Source: Rhodocyclaceae bacterium (GTDB taxonomy: Bacteria; Pseudomonadota; Gammaproteobacteria; Burkholderiales; Rhodocyclaceae). From it: a stretch of DNA of 64,000 nucleotides. The number at the start of each line of letters is the position of its first letter. Position 1 is the stretch's first letter. The position numbers and the translations under genes were made by a program. The stretch spans positions 1 through 64,000 of the forward strand of contig JAGWTC010000007.1 in assembly GCA_028869135.1 (NCBI GenBank). Reading direction: 5' to 3'. Positions 18,662 through 28,243 of this stretch are shown here, piece after piece. Under the pieces are notes generated by a model. That model ran no database searches and was not told the origin of the DNA. It saw nothing but the letters and a program-made list of their open reading frames with translations.

Positions 18662-19168
18662 TTATTCGATCGAAACACGGCGCGCGCCTTCGTAGCGCTT
18701 GGCCCAGTAGCTGTCGCGCATGTCTTCGATGCGCACCTTGCCGCCGGTGCGTGGCGAGTGGATGAATTGCCCTTCGCCCAGATAGATGCCGACGTGGGAG
18801 AAGGTCTTGCGCATGGTGTTGAAGAACACCAGATCGCCCGGCTGAAGTTCGTTTTTCTTGACGACTTCGCCTTCCTTGCTGATTTCGCGCGAGGTGCGCG
18901 GCAGCATTAGTCCCATGCCTTCGCGGAAAACATGCTGCACGAAGCCGCTGCAATCGAAGCCTGTCTCCGGCGTGGTACCGCCGCGCCTGTAGCGAATCCC
19001 GATCAGGCTCAGTGCGTCGTCGGTCGCCGCCTGGATAGAGGCAGTCGCCTTGCTGATCAGCGAAGGGTTTTCTGTGGACGGTGTCTCGTTAACTGCATCT
19101 GCCGCCTGTGCCGAGCTGGCGAACAGGGTTGCAAAAACAAGCGCGAGAGCGAGGGGATTAAAACGCAT
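18662..19168 (-). CDS. secreted NlpC/P60 (C40) peptidoglycan hydrolase
   Basis: 168 aa from the ATG at 19168; a GTG three codons earlier exists. The signal peptide is MRFNPLALALVFATLFASSAQA. The C40 papain-like domain has the catalytic Cys in TGFDCSGFV, the His in SHVGIYLGEG and the polar residue in QFIHSPRTGG. Such enzymes cut gamma-D-Glu-diaminopimelate bonds in the cell wall. An LPRTSREI motif typical of Spr/MepS relatives is present. No lipobox is seen, so it is periplasmic. It is a single-gene unit with its own terminator. Confidence 0.93.
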   Translation of the reverse strand: MRFNPLALALVFATLFASSAQAADAVNETPSTENPSLISKATASIQAATDDALSLIGIRYRRGGTTPETGFDCSGFVQHVFREGMGLMLPRTSREISKEGEVVKKNELQPGDLVFFNTMRKTFSHVGIYLGEGQFIHSPRTGGKVRIEDMRDSYWAKRYEGARRVSIE

Positions 19169-19238
19169 GGGCCGCACTATAAACGCAGTTTTGGTCCGTT
19201 GTAAACCTTTGGGTCAATCAGAAATTTTATTGAACCTC

Positions 19239-19267
19239 TTCCACAAAGCCCGAAACTGCCCTATAAT
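19239..19267 (+). promoter_or_regulatory. promoter of tRNA-Val
   Basis: TATAAT at 19262-19267 with TTCCAC 17 bases upstream at 19239-19244. Transcription would begin a few bases before the tRNA at 19280. Confidence 0.65.
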
Positions 19268-19279
19268 GTTTGTCTTTGC

Positions 19280-19356
19280 AGGCGCGTAGCTCAGTTGGTT
19301 AGAGCACCACCTTGACATGGTGGGGGTCGTTGGTTCGAGTCCAATCGCGCCTACCA
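19280..19356 (+). tRNA. tRNA-Val(GAC)
   Basis: A 77-base cloverleaf. The acceptor AGGCGCG pairs with CGCGCCT and an encoded ACCA end follows. The D-arm is GCTCAGTTGGTTAGAGC. The anticodon stem CCACC/GGTGG holds loop TTGACAT, anticodon GAC. The T-loop is TTCGAGT. Confidence 0.97.
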
Positions 19357-19385
19357 GAATCCTGGTAGGACGTTTTTAAAAACGT
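19351..19385 (+). terminator. hairpin plus 16-bp palindrome after tRNA-Val
   Basis: CTACCAG/CTGGTAG folds on the tRNA 3' end. It is followed by the perfect palindrome ACGTTTTTAAAAACGT (19370-19385). The structure could end or process the tRNA transcript before the thrS leader. The palindrome ends in a T-run only inside its own arm, so termination strength is uncertain. Confidence 0.5.
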
Positions 19386-19409
19386 TTAACCCTTGAGGGA
19401 GCATCCATA

Positions 19410-19442
19410 ATGATCCGAACTCGAACTTTCACGGTTGCGTAA
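19410..19442 (+). CDS. threonine-rich leader peptide of thrS (candidate)
   Basis: A 10-codon ORF, MIRTRTFTVA, with tandem TAA stops (19440-19445) and GAGGGA 9 bases before the ATG. Three of ten residues are Thr at alternating positions 4, 6 and 8. Codons 2-5 (CCGAACTC, 19415-19422) can pair with GAGTTCGG (19456-19463). A strong intrinsic terminator follows at 19487-19515, ahead of thrS. This is the layout of a ribosome-stalling attenuator sensing charged tRNA-Thr. A clear antiterminator was not identified by eye. Confidence 0.65.
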   Translation: MIRTRTFTVA

Positions 19443-19486
19443 TAACACCCGGGTAGAGTTCGGCTCATTCAGTCCCCTCTGAAGAA

Positions 19487-19515
19487 AAGTGCGGCTCACC
19501 CCCGCACTTTTTTTT
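19487..19515 (+). terminator. attenuator terminator in the thrS leader
   Basis: AAGTGCGG (19487-19494), 7-base loop, CCGCACTT (19502-19509), then continuous T to 19515. It sits 47 bp before the thrS ATG, so transcripts from upstream must read through it to express thrS-infC. Confidence 0.85.
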
Positions 19516-19562
19516 CGTCCATAGTTTCCACGTTTTTCAAAGAGATTCCTAAAGGTCCGCAT

Positions 19563-21479
19563 ATGCCCGCGATTCGTCTGCCCGATGGTTCCGAACGTCG
19601 CTTTGACCAGGCTGTGACCGTTGCCGATGTGGCAGCTTCGATCGGCCCCGGCCTCGCCAAGGCCGCGATTGCCGGCAAGGTGAATGGCAAGGTCGTCGAT
19701 ACTTCCTTCCGGATCGAGACCGATGCGGATTTGGCCATCATCACCGACAAGGACCCCGAAGGCCTCGACACCATCCGCCATTCGACTGCCCACTTGCTGG
19801 CTTATGCGGTCAAGGAGTTGTTCCCTGATGCGCAGGTGACGATCGGCCCGGTCATCGAAAACGGCTTCTATTACGATTTCGCCTACAAGCGCCCCTTTAC
19901 GCCCGAGGATCTTGAGGCGATCGAAAAGCGCATGGCTGAGCTGGCCAAGAAGGATCTGCCGGTCACGCGCGAAGTCTGGCCGCGCGACAAGGCGGTGGAG
20001 TTCTTCAAGGGCATCGGTGAAATCTACAAGGCCGAGCTGATCGCGGCGATTCCGGCCAATGAAGATGTCTCCCTATATAAAGAGGGCGACTTCATCGACC
20101 TCTGCCGCGGCCCGCACGTGCCCTCGACCGGCAAGCTCAAGGCCTTCAAACTGATGAAGGTGGCCGGCGCCTACTGGCGCGGTGACTCCAAGAACGAACA
20201 ACTGCAGCGCATCTATGGCACCGCCTGGGCCAAAAAGGATGAGCTCGACGCCTACCTGCACATGCTGGAAGAGGCCGAGAAGCGCGATCATCGCAAGCTC
20301 GGCAAGCAACTCGATCTCTTCCACCTGCAGGAAGAGGCGCCGGGTCTGGTGTTCTGGCATCCGCACGGCTGGACCGTGTGGCAGGAAATCGAGCAATACA
20401 TGCGCGCCGTCTATCGCGACAACGGCTACCAGGAAGTACGCTGCCCGCAGATCCTCGACAAGTCCCTGTGGGAGAAATCGGGTCACTGGGAGCACTACAA
20501 GGCCAATATGTTTACGACCGAATCGGAGAGTCGCGAATATGCGGTCAAGCCGATGAACTGTCCCGGCCACGTGCAGATATTCAATGCCGGCCTGCGCTCG
20601 TACAAGGAGCTGCCGTTGCGTTACGGCGAGTTCGGTTCCTGTCACCGCAATGAGCCCTCGGGCGCGCTGCACGGCGTGATGCGCGTGCGCGGCTTCACCC
20701 AGGACGACGGCCATATCTTCTGTACCGACGACCAGATCGAGGCTGAAGTGACCGCCTTCAATGCGCTGGTGCGCAAGGTCTATGCGGACTTTGGTTTCAC
20801 CGACGTGGCCGTCAAACTGGCTCTGCGCCCCGAGGGTCGAGTCGGTTCCGATGAGGTTTGGGACAAGGCGGAGAACGCACTACGCTCAGGTCTGCGTGCT
20901 TCCGGGCTGGAATGGGAAGAGCTGCCGGGGGAGGGCGCCTTCTACGGCCCCAAGATCGAATTCCACATCAAGGACGCCATTGGGCGCTCCTGGCAGTGCG
21001 GTACCGTTCAGGTTGACTTCTCGATGCCGACGCGTCTTGGCGCCGAATATGTGGGCGAAGACAATGCACGCCATATCCCGGTCATGCTGCACCGCGCGAT
21101 CCTCGGTTCATTGGAACGCTTTATCGGTATATTAATTGAGAACCATGCCGGAGCTCTGCCGCTGTGGCTCTCACCTGTGCAGGTAGTGGTCGCTAACATT
21201 TCGGAAGCGCAGGGCGAATATGCGCAGAATGTGGCCGAAAAGCTGCGTGCAGCGGGCTTCCGCGTTGAGTGCGATTTGCGTAGTGAGAAAATTAACTATA
21301 AAATACGCGAACATAGCTTGTTGAAGCGTCCTTACCAGGTCGTCATTGGTGACAAGGAAAAGGAAGCTGGGTTGGTCGCCGTGCGTGCCCGCGGCAATCA
21401 GGATTTAGGGCAAATGACTCCCGAAGCCTTGATTGAACGCCTGCTGCAAGAGAAAAGCAGCCGGGGCGTGGCGATTTGA
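19563..21479 (+). CDS. thrS: threonyl-tRNA synthetase
   Basis: 638 aa. Charges tRNA-Thr and edits mis-served Ser. Domains in order: TGS ([20 protein letters not shown]), editing domain with HSTAHLL and the [10 protein letters not shown] motif, class II catalytic core with [10 protein letters not shown] (zinc Cys), the [15 protein letters not shown] motif 2 region and [14 protein letters not shown] motif 3, then the anticodon-binding domain. Length is standard (642 in E. coli). It heads the thrS-infC-rpmI-rplT-pheST series and is preceded by a leader-peptide attenuator. Confidence 0.98.
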   Translation: MPAIRLPDGSERRFDQAVTVADVAASIGPGLAKAAIAGKVNGKVVDTSFRIETDADLAIITDKDPEGLDTIRHSTAHLLAYAVKELFPDAQVTIGPVIENGFYYDFAYKRPFTPEDLEAIEKRMAELAKKDLPVTREVWPRDKAVEFFKGIGEIYKAELIAAIPANEDVSLYKEGDFIDLCRGPHVPSTGKLKAFKLMKVAGAYWRGDSKNEQLQRIYGTAWAKKDELDAYLHMLEEAEKRDHRKLGKQLDLFHLQEEAPGLVFWHPHGWTVWQEIEQYMRAVYRDNGYQEVRCPQILDKSLWEKSGHWEHYKANMFTTESESREYAVKPMNCPGHVQIFNAGLRSYKELPLRYGEFGSCHRNEPSGALHGVMRVRGFTQDDGHIFCTDDQIEAEVTAFNALVRKVYADFGFTDVAVKLALRPEGRVGSDEVWDKAENALRSGLRASGLEWEELPGEGAFYGPKIEFHIKDAIGRSWQCGTVQVDFSMPTRLGAEYVGEDNARHIPVMLHRAILGSLERFIGILIENHAGALPLWLSPVQVVVANISEAQGEYAQNVAEKLRAAGFRVECDLRSEKINYKIREHSLLKRPYQVVIGDKEKEAGLVAVRARGNQDLGQMTPEALIERLLQEKSSRGVAI

Positions 21480-21505
21480 TTTTTGAATTTTTGGAGAACT
21501 GAACC

Positions 21506-22024
21506 ATCGCTCAAGAGAAGACGCAACGCCTCAACGGTGAGATCACTGCGGCTGAAGTCCGTTTGGTCGGCCCCGATAGCGAACAGCTTGGCATCATGTC
21601 TGCACGTGCTGCCCTGGCAATGGCCGAAGAGGCCGAACTTGATCTGGTCGAGATCGCACCGCTGGCCCAGCCGCCTGTGTGCCGCATCATGGACTTCGGC
21701 AAGTTCAAGTACCAGGAAGCCAAGCGTCAGCACGAAGCTAAGCTGAAGCAGAAGCAGGTTCAGGTCAAGGAAATCAAGTTCCGTCCGGGTACGGACGAGA
21801 ACGACTACCAGATCAAGATGCGCAATCTGGTGAAGTTTTTGAATGAAGGCGACAAGGCCAAGATCACGCTGCGTTTCCGCGGTCGTGAAATGGCCCACCA
21901 GGAAATCGGTATGCGCCAGCTGGAACGTGTGAAGGCCGATCTCGATGAAATCGCGGTGGTCGAGCAGTTCCCCAAGATGGAAGGTCGTCAGCTCGTGATG
22001 ATGCTGGCGCCGAAGAAGAAGTAA
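21506..22024 (+). CDS. infC: translation initiation factor IF-3, AUC start codon
   Basis: 172 aa when started at ATC 21506, which has GGAG 9 bases upstream. This gives [20 protein letters not shown], aligned with the IF-3 N-terminus; the next usual start, a GTG at 21563, would delete the first 19 residues. A non-AUG start matches the AUU of E. coli infC, which lets IF-3 repress its own translation by rejecting poor start codons. IF-3 hallmarks: [13 protein letters not shown], the linker of Lys-rich helix, and [13 protein letters not shown]. It prevents premature 50S joining and proofreads initiator tRNA. Confidence 0.95.
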   Translation: MAQEKTQRLNGEITAAEVRLVGPDSEQLGIMSARAALAMAEEAELDLVEIAPLAQPPVCRIMDFGKFKYQEAKRQHEAKLKQKQVQVKEIKFRPGTDENDYQIKMRNLVKFLNEGDKAKITLRFRGREMAHQEIGMRQLERVKADLDEIAVVEQFPKMEGRQLVMMLAPKKK

Positions 22025-22141
22025 GGTTTTGCAGTAAAGAATTCCCGCCGTGCGCAAGCATGGCGGAAATACCGTGGTTCCGGGTTCCCAAGCGCTTCCA
22101 AGGTGGAAGTCACCTGTCGCCATAGAAGAAGGAGATCTTCG
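22025..22141 (+). promoter_or_regulatory. infC-rpmI intergenic leader, candidate L20 control site
   Basis: The 117-bp spacer folds. CCGCC (22045-22049) pairs with GGCGG (22062-22066) around GTGCGCAAGCAT, and a second set, CTTCCAAGGTGGAAG, lies near 22096-22110. In E. coli L20 represses rpmI-rplT translation by binding structured RNA upstream of rpmI. Equivalence here is inferred from position. Confidence 0.45.
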
Positions 22142-22339
22142 ATGCCGAAGATGAAAACCAAGAGCGGGGCTGCCAAGCGCTTCAAAGTGCGCGCTGGCGG
22201 TAGCGTCAAGCGTGGTCAGGCGTTCAAGCGCCACATTCTGACCAAGAAAACCACCAAGTCGAAGCGTCAGCTGCGCGGTGCCACTGAAATTGTGGCAGCC
22301 GATGTCGGCCATATTCGCGCGATGATGCCCTACGCTTAA
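22142..22339 (+). CDS. rpmI: 50S ribosomal protein L35
   Basis: 65 aa, [20 protein letters not shown] and C-terminal MMPYA, the invariant L35 ends. AGAAGGAG precedes the ATG by 8 bases. It is 11 bp upstream of rplT in the usual rpmI-rplT pair, and translation of both is expected to be coupled to L20 levels. Confidence 0.98.
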   Translation: MPKMKTKSGAAKRFKVRAGGSVKRGQAFKRHILTKKTTKSKRQLRGATEIVAADVGHIRAMMPYA

Positions 22340-22350
22340 GGAGTTAAACC

Positions 22351-22710
22351 ATGCCAAGAGTTAAACGTGGTGTAACGGCGCGTGCGCGTCATAAAAAGGT
22401 TCTTGACCAGGCCAAGGGTTACCGCGGTCGTCGCAGCCGTGTCTATCGTGTAGCCAAGCAGGCTGTCATGAAGGCCGGTCAATACGCCTACCGTGACCGT
22501 CGCCAACGCAAGCGTCAGTTCCGTGCCCTGTGGATCGCTCGTATCAATGCAGCGGCTCGCGAACTGGGCATGAAGTACAGCACCCTGATGAACGGTCTGA
22601 AGAAGGCCTCGATCGAAGTTGATCGCAAGGTGCTGGCCGATCTGGCCGTGTTTGACAAGGCTGCTTTTGCCGCCCTTGCCAACCAAGCCAAGGCCAAGCT
22701 CGCTGCTTAA
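22351..22710 (+). CDS. rplT: 50S ribosomal protein L20
   Basis: 119 aa. Early-assembly 23S rRNA-binding protein and translational autoregulator. The start [35 protein letters not shown] and the C-terminal globular part ([20 protein letters not shown]) are textbook L20. The length is as expected. An intrinsic terminator follows 16 bp after the stop, which may set the ratio of rplT to pheST. Confidence 0.98.
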   Translation: MPRVKRGVTARARHKKVLDQAKGYRGRRSRVYRVAKQAVMKAGQYAYRDRRQRKRQFRALWIARINAAARELGMKYSTLMNGLKKASIEVDRKVLADLAVFDKAAFAALANQAKAKLAA

Positions 22711-22726
22711 TTAAAAGCTGCGTACG

Positions 22727-23847
<1,121 letters not shown>

Positions 23848-23876
23848 CCCTGCCAATTCAAGTAGAAAAACTCAGC

Positions 23877-26252
23877 ATGCAATTCTCGGAAAACTGGCTG
23901 CGTACCTTCGTCAATCCCAAGCTCACGAGTGATGAGCTGGGGCACCTGCTGACCATGGCCGGCCTCGAACTCGAAGAGCTCGATGCGGCTGCGCCGGCCT
24001 TCAACAAGGTCGTGATCGGCGAAATTCTGACTGCCGAAAAGCATCCCAACGCCGACAAGTTGCGCCTCACTACGGTCAATGTCGGCAATGAGGTGCTGCA
24101 GATCGTCTGTGGCGCGCCGAATGCGGCCGTCGGCCTCAAGGTGCCCTGCGCGCTGATCGGCGCGCAACTGCCGGGCGACTTCAATATCAAGAAGGCCAAG
24201 GTGCGCGATGTCGAGAGCTTCGGCATGCTGTGCTCGGCCAAGGAGCTGGGCATCGCCGAAGAGAGCGACGGCCTGCTGGTGCTGCCGGCCGATGCGCCGG
24301 TCGGTACCGATATCCGCGACTACCTCGGTCTCGACGACAAGCTGTTTACCCTCAAACTCACGCCGAACCGCGCCGACTGTCTGTCCATCCTCGGCATTGC
24401 GCGCGAAGTCGCGGCGCTCACTGGCGCTGATCTGACTGCGCCGGAAGTTAAGCCGGTGGCAGTGACGAGCGACAAGACCCGCGCTGTCGTCGTTGACGCC
24501 CAGCATCACTGCCCGCGTTATACCGGCCGTGTCGTCAGCGGCGTGAATGCCGCCGTGGCCACGCCCGACTGGATGGTGCAGCGCCTGGCGCGCAGCGGCA
24601 TCCGCTCGATTTCGGCGATTGTCGACATCACCAACTATGTGCTGCTCGAACAGGGCCAGCCCATGCACGCCTTCGATAACGCCAAATTGTCGGGTGCGAT
24701 CCATGTGCGTTTGCCCAAGGCCGGCGAACAGCTGAAACTCCTGAACGGCAATACCGTCACTCCCGCTGCCGACGCGGTGCTGATCGCGGACGAATCCCGC
24801 GCCCTGGCGCTGGGCGGCATCATGGGTGGAGACGAAAGCGGCGTCACTGATGCCACTACCGAGATTTTCCTCGAGAGCGCGTTCTTCGCGCCCGACGCGA
24901 TTGCTGGCAAGGCGCGCGCGCTGAACTTCTCGACTGACTCCTCTTTCCGCTTCGAACGCGGCGTCGATTTCAGCCGCCAGGTCGAAGCGCTGGAGCGCGC
25001 CACCCAGCTGGTGCTTGAAATCTGCGGCGGCGCTGCCGGCCCCATCACCGAAGTCGTATCGCATGCCGACCTGCCCAAGCGGAATCCGGTTCGTCTGCGC
25101 CTTGCTCGCCTCAACAAGGTCATCGGCATGGCGTTCACGCGCGAGGCCGTTGAGAAGCAGTTGAAGCACTTGCGCTTCCCGTGGTCGGAAGAGGATCAGG
25201 TGTTTCTGGTTACGCCGCCTGCGCACCGCTTCGATATCGAGATTGAAGAAGACCTGATCGAAGAGATCGCGCGCCTTTACGGCTACGACAACATCCCGGC
25301 GCCGGCGCCCGAGAATAGCGTCGCCATGCTGCCGCTGTCCGAAGCGAAGCGCACTTCCATGCAGGTGCGTCGTCTGGTCGCCGAGCGCGATTACCAGGAG
25401 GTCGTGAACTTCAGCTTCGTCGAATCGGCCTGGGAAAAGGATTTTGCCGGCAACGACAAGCCCATCGTTCTCGCCAACCCGATCGCCAGCCAGATGGGTG
25501 TAATGCGCACGACCTTGATCGGCGGCCTCGTGAATACGCTGTCCTTCAACCTCAAGCGTCGTACCAACCGCGTGCGCGCTTTCGAAATCGGCCGCTGCTT
25601 CTGGCGCGATGCTGCGGGCGGACCGGTGGCCGGCTTCCAGCAACCCGTGCGTGTCGCTGGCCTCGCGGCCGGCCCAGCCGAACCCGAGCAGTGGGGACTG
25701 AAGGCGCGCACTGTCGACTTCTTCGATGTGAAGGGCGACGTCGAAGCCTTGTTCGCGGGACAGCAATTGCGTTTCGAAAAGGTGGCGCATCCGGCGCTGC
25801 ATCCGGGCCGTAGCGCCGACGTGATCCTGAATGGCGAACGTATAGGCGTCGTCGGCGAGCTGCATCCCGAGTGGGCCCAGAAGTACGAACTCGGCAGCGC
25901 ACCGGTGGTTTTCGAGCTGGAGCTGTCCGCATTGCTGGCGGCGCCGATGCCCGCCTATGCACCCGTATCCCGTTTCCCCGTCGTGGAACGTGACCTGGCT
26001 TTTGTCGTGACTCAGGATACTGAGTTGCAGACCTTGCTCGACGGTTTGCAGAAAGCCGGTGGCGATATCGTCAAGCACATCAATCTGTTCGACGTCTATC
26101 AGGGCAAGGGGCTTGAGGAAGGGAAAAAAAGCCTTGCATTTCGGGTAGTTATGCAAGATACTGGCCGGACTCTTGCGGACGCCGAAGTCGATGCGGCGAT
26201 TGCGCAATTGGTCGCGGCGGCGCAGCAACTCGGCGCCGCTTTGCGCGCCTGA
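23877..26252 (+). CDS. pheT: phenylalanyl-tRNA synthetase beta subunit
   Basis: 791 aa from the ATG at 23877 ([20 protein letters not shown]). An upstream in-frame extension overlapping pheS is not credible. Domains: EMAP/OB-fold tRNA-binding part ([15 protein letters not shown]), B3/B4 editing domain with [16 protein letters not shown]5, catalytic-like core, and a C-terminal ferredoxin-fold anticodon-binding domain ([18 protein letters not shown]). The B3/4 site removes Tyr mischarged onto tRNA-Phe. Length is as in E. coli (795). Confidence 0.98.
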   Translation: MQFSENWLRTFVNPKLTSDELGHLLTMAGLELEELDAAAPAFNKVVIGEILTAEKHPNADKLRLTTVNVGNEVLQIVCGAPNAAVGLKVPCALIGAQLPGDFNIKKAKVRDVESFGMLCSAKELGIAEESDGLLVLPADAPVGTDIRDYLGLDDKLFTLKLTPNRADCLSILGIAREVAALTGADLTAPEVKPVAVTSDKTRAVVVDAQHHCPRYTGRVVSGVNAAVATPDWMVQRLARSGIRSISAIVDITNYVLLEQGQPMHAFDNAKLSGAIHVRLPKAGEQLKLLNGNTVTPAADAVLIADESRALALGGIMGGDESGVTDATTEIFLESAFFAPDAIAGKARALNFSTDSSFRFERGVDFSRQVEALERATQLVLEICGGAAGPITEVVSHADLPKRNPVRLRLARLNKVIGMAFTREAVEKQLKHLRFPWSEEDQVFLVTPPAHRFDIEIEEDLIEEIARLYGYDNIPAPAPENSVAMLPLSEAKRTSMQVRRLVAERDYQEVVNFSFVESAWEKDFAGNDKPIVLANPIASQMGVMRTTLIGGLVNTLSFNLKRRTNRVRAFEIGRCFWRDAAGGPVAGFQQPVRVAGLAAGPAEPEQWGLKARTVDFFDVKGDVEALFAGQQLRFEKVAHPALHPGRSADVILNGERIGVVGELHPEWAQKYELGSAPVVFELELSALLAAPMPAYAPVSRFPVVERDLAFVVTQDTELQTLLDGLQKAGGDIVKHINLFDVYQGKGLEEGKKSLAFRVVMQDTGRTLADAEVDAAIAQLVAAAQQLGAALRA

Positions 26253-26320
26253 AGCAACAAGCAGCACGGGAGGGGAGCCTCCTGGGGGTCCCAAAAACAA
26301 ATAATGACCAGGGAGTCAGA

Positions 26321-26626
26321 ATGACATTGACCAAGGCAGAACTGGCCGATCTTTTGTTTGAGAAGGTCGGCCTCAACAAGCGCGAAGCCAAGGATATGGT
26401 GGAAGCGTTCTTCGACGAGATTCGCATCGCCCTCGAAGGCGGCGACAGCGTCAAGCTCTCCGGCTTCGGCAACTTCCAGTTGCGCGACAAGCCGCAACGG
26501 CCGGGCCGCAATCCCAAAACCGGCGAAGAGATTCCAATCACCGCCCGTCGCGTGGTCACCTTCCACGCCAGCCAGAAGCTCAAGCTTGCGGTTGAAACGC
26601 TGGATCATGCAAACGCCGCCCAGTGA
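26321..26626 (+). CDS. ihfA: integration host factor alpha subunit
   Basis: 101 aa. DNA-bending heterodimer subunit. [20 protein letters not shown], the [22 protein letters not shown] core and the minor-groove arm [14 protein letters not shown] (intercalating Pro) are typical of HimA. AGGGAG precedes the ATG. It is placed after pheT as in E. coli, and its last 20 bases overlap the following MerR gene. Confidence 0.97.
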   Translation: MTLTKAELADLLFEKVGLNKREAKDMVEAFFDEIRIALEGGDSVKLSGFGNFQLRDKPQRPGRNPKTGEEIPITARRVVTFHASQKLKLAVETLDHANAAQ

Positions 26627-26987
26627 TCTGCAAGAGCTGCCGCCGATTCCGGCGAAGCGCTACTTCACGATTGGTGAAGTGAGCGAGCTGTGCGGCGTCA
26701 AGCCGCATGTGCTGCGCTACTGGGAGCAGGAGTTCACCCAGCTCAAGCCGGTGAAGCGTCGCGGCAACCGCCGTTACTACCAGCATCACGAAGTGCTGCT
26801 GGTGCGTCGCATTCGCGAATTGCTGTATCAGGAAGGCTTCACCATCAGCGGTGCGCGCAATCGGCTCGATGAACCGCATTCGCTTCGCGAGCAAAAGTCG
26901 GACGACGCAGCAGCGCTGCCAAGTTTGCGCGCTGAACTTGCAAACATCATCGAGATGCTGCGTCTGCCGACGCGTCCTCTGGTATAA
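26607..26987 (+). CDS. MerR-family transcriptional regulator of the ihfA locus
   Basis: 126 aa from the ATG at 26607, inside the 3' end of ihfA (20-bp overlap, different frame). The winged HTH is [20 protein letters not shown] followed by [22 protein letters not shown] short C-terminal helix follows and no ligand-binding domain. Small MerR proteins of this type directly follow ihfA in many beta/gammaproteobacteria, but their targets are not established. The TATAAT of the tRNA-Pro promoter overlaps its stop codon. Confidence 0.92.
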   Translation: MQTPPSDLQELPPIPAKRYFTIGEVSELCGVKPHVLRYWEQEFTQLKPVKRRGNRRYYQHHEVLLVRRIRELLYQEGFTISGARNRLDEPHSLREQKSDDAAALPSLRAELANIIEMLRLPTRPLV

Positions 26988-26998
26988 TTTCAAGCTTG

Positions 26999-27076
<78 letters not shown>

Positions 27077-27084
27077 GTAATACC

Positions 27085-27118
27085 AAGGGTTTCCAGTTAA
27101 TCGCTGGAAACCCTTTTT
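27085..27118 (+). terminator. intrinsic terminator after tRNA-Pro
   Basis: AAGGGTTTCCAG (27085-27096) pairs perfectly with CTGGAAACCCTT (27104-27115), and T continues to 27118. Confidence 0.92.
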
Positions 27119-27166
27119 CATTTTCGGGTGCTTACCCGACTCTGCATGATTGCGCTGCGGCCGGTG

Positions 27167-27189
27167 TTCAATCCGCAACGCCCCGACCA
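27167..27189 (+). repeat. partial repeat of the tRNA-Pro 3' end (att-like remnant)
   Basis: TTC-AATCC-GC-CGCCCCGACCA resembles the tRNA segment at 27054-27076, with an exact 11-base match at the end. It overlaps the stop of the divergent regulator gene. Such duplications are left by tRNA-targeting integrases, but no integrase is present here. Confidence 0.4.
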
Positions 27190-28073
27190 TTCCTGCGATG
27201 CCAATCCATCACGGCTTCGCCGGGTGTGGTCGGAAACGCCCTATACACGCCGGGCGGAAGTTGCATCACGGACGAGCCGCCGCCACCGACCCATATCTCG
27301 ACTTTTTCGGGCAGCAATTCCCGAAGTTCGCGTATCTGCTGCGTCCCTTGCCGCGCGGGAAATGAGGTGGAAAAGGAAAGCGCGACGCAATCCACATGAT
27401 GACGGGCCGCGGCGTCGACGATTTCAAGCATGGGTGTGCGGGTGCCCAGCGAGACGCAGCGTGCGCCGGCGATAACGAAAAGCGCTTCGGCCATCAGCAG
27501 TCCGAGGCCATGTTGTTCGTCCGGCAATGTGGTCAGAAGCAGCGTCGGGCTGCCGCGCTCGCTGAAGAGCGAAATGGCCTGTTGGAGCAGCGCTTTGATG
27601 ATCTCGCTATACGCGTGTTCTTCGTGCACCCGGATGCTGCCGCGCATCCACGCCTCGCCGACCGCCACGGTCAGTGGGGCAACTATGTCCAGGACAAAAG
27701 ACTGCAAGCCTTGCAACAGTAACTGCTGCTGCAGGGCGTTACGGAGTCCCGGAAGATCGCCCTGCCGGAGATGCTCCAGGTAGGGCTCCCAATTCATTTG
27801 CGCGTCTGCTTGTACGGTGGGAGCGACATCCTGAAGCAATTGCTCCAGTTCCTCGCTGGCCAGTTTAAGTATTTTTCCGGGCCTGAATCCCTTATCGATC
27901 AATCGCTTGATTCTTCTTAGACGTTCCAGGTCGAGCACGCTATAGACCCGCTCCCCATGCTGATCGCGCTCCGGAGCGGGAAAGCCGTAGCGCCGCTCCC
28001 ACATTCGCAGCAGGTCCTTGGAAAGCCCGGTGTCGCGCTCGACGGCGGCGATATTGAATCCCTGAGTACTCAA
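27168..28073 (-). CDS. LitR/CarH-type B12-binding MerR regulator (putative photoreceptor)
   Basis: 301 aa from TTG 28073, which has AGGA 5 bases upstream; a TTG at 28088 lacks a ribosome-binding site and the first ATG would cut the HTH. MerR HTH: FNIAAVERDTGLSKDLLRMW. The C-terminal half is a cobalamin-binding fold. Trp142 with Glu152-His153 form the W-x9-EH signature that cups the adenosyl group in CarH, and the E-x-H-x2-G motif (EQHGLG, His188) supplies the lower Co ligand. In the known members, dark AdoCbl-bound tetramer represses and light releases it. It is divergent from the operon at 28244 and its own start overlaps operator-like site 1, so autoregulation is likely. Confidence 0.88.
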   Translation of the reverse strand: MSTQGFNIAAVERDTGLSKDLLRMWERRYGFPAPERDQHGERVYSVLDLERLRRIKRLIDKGFRPGKILKLASEELEQLLQDVAPTVQADAQMNWEPYLEHLRQGDLPGLRNALQQQLLLQGLQSFVLDIVAPLTVAVGEAWMRGSIRVHEEHAYSEIIKALLQQAISLFSERGSPTLLLTTLPDEQHGLGLLMAEALFVIAGARCVSLGTRTPMLEIVDAAARHHVDCVALSFSTSFPARQGTQQIRELRELLPEKVEIWVGGGGSSVMQLPPGVYRAFPTTPGEAVMDWHRRNGRGVAD

Positions 28074-28074
28074 T

Positions 28075-28152
28075 TTTGTCCTGAACAAATGCTTGACATG
28101 GTGATTTTGTAGGCCTATCTTAGGGCCATGTTGGATATTTGTCTAGGACAAA
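28075..28152. promoter_or_regulatory. divergent control region: promoter flanked by two TTTGT-N5-ACAAA sites
   Basis: Site 1 TTTGTCCTGAACAAA (28075-28089) overlaps the ribosome-binding site of the regulator. TTGACA (28093-28098), 17 bases, TATCTT (28116-28121) is a good sigma70-type promoter toward the operon. Site 2 TTTGTCTAGGACAAA (28138-28152) lies just after the expected start of transcription. A regulator bound at both sites would straddle the promoter. Binding by the LitR-like protein is an inference. Confidence 0.72.
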
Positions 28153-28243
28153 GCGTGGGGAAACGGCCCGAATTTGTTGCTGCGTTGATCGGTTTGTTTT
28201 GGCCGCTTCCGGGCTCAACCTTCTCTTATGTGAAGGCGCCTTC

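Noticed and set aside
21483-21746. 87-aa open frame starting in the infC leader
   Set aside because: It is out of frame with IF-3, whose frame gives the complete family sequence from the AUC codon.
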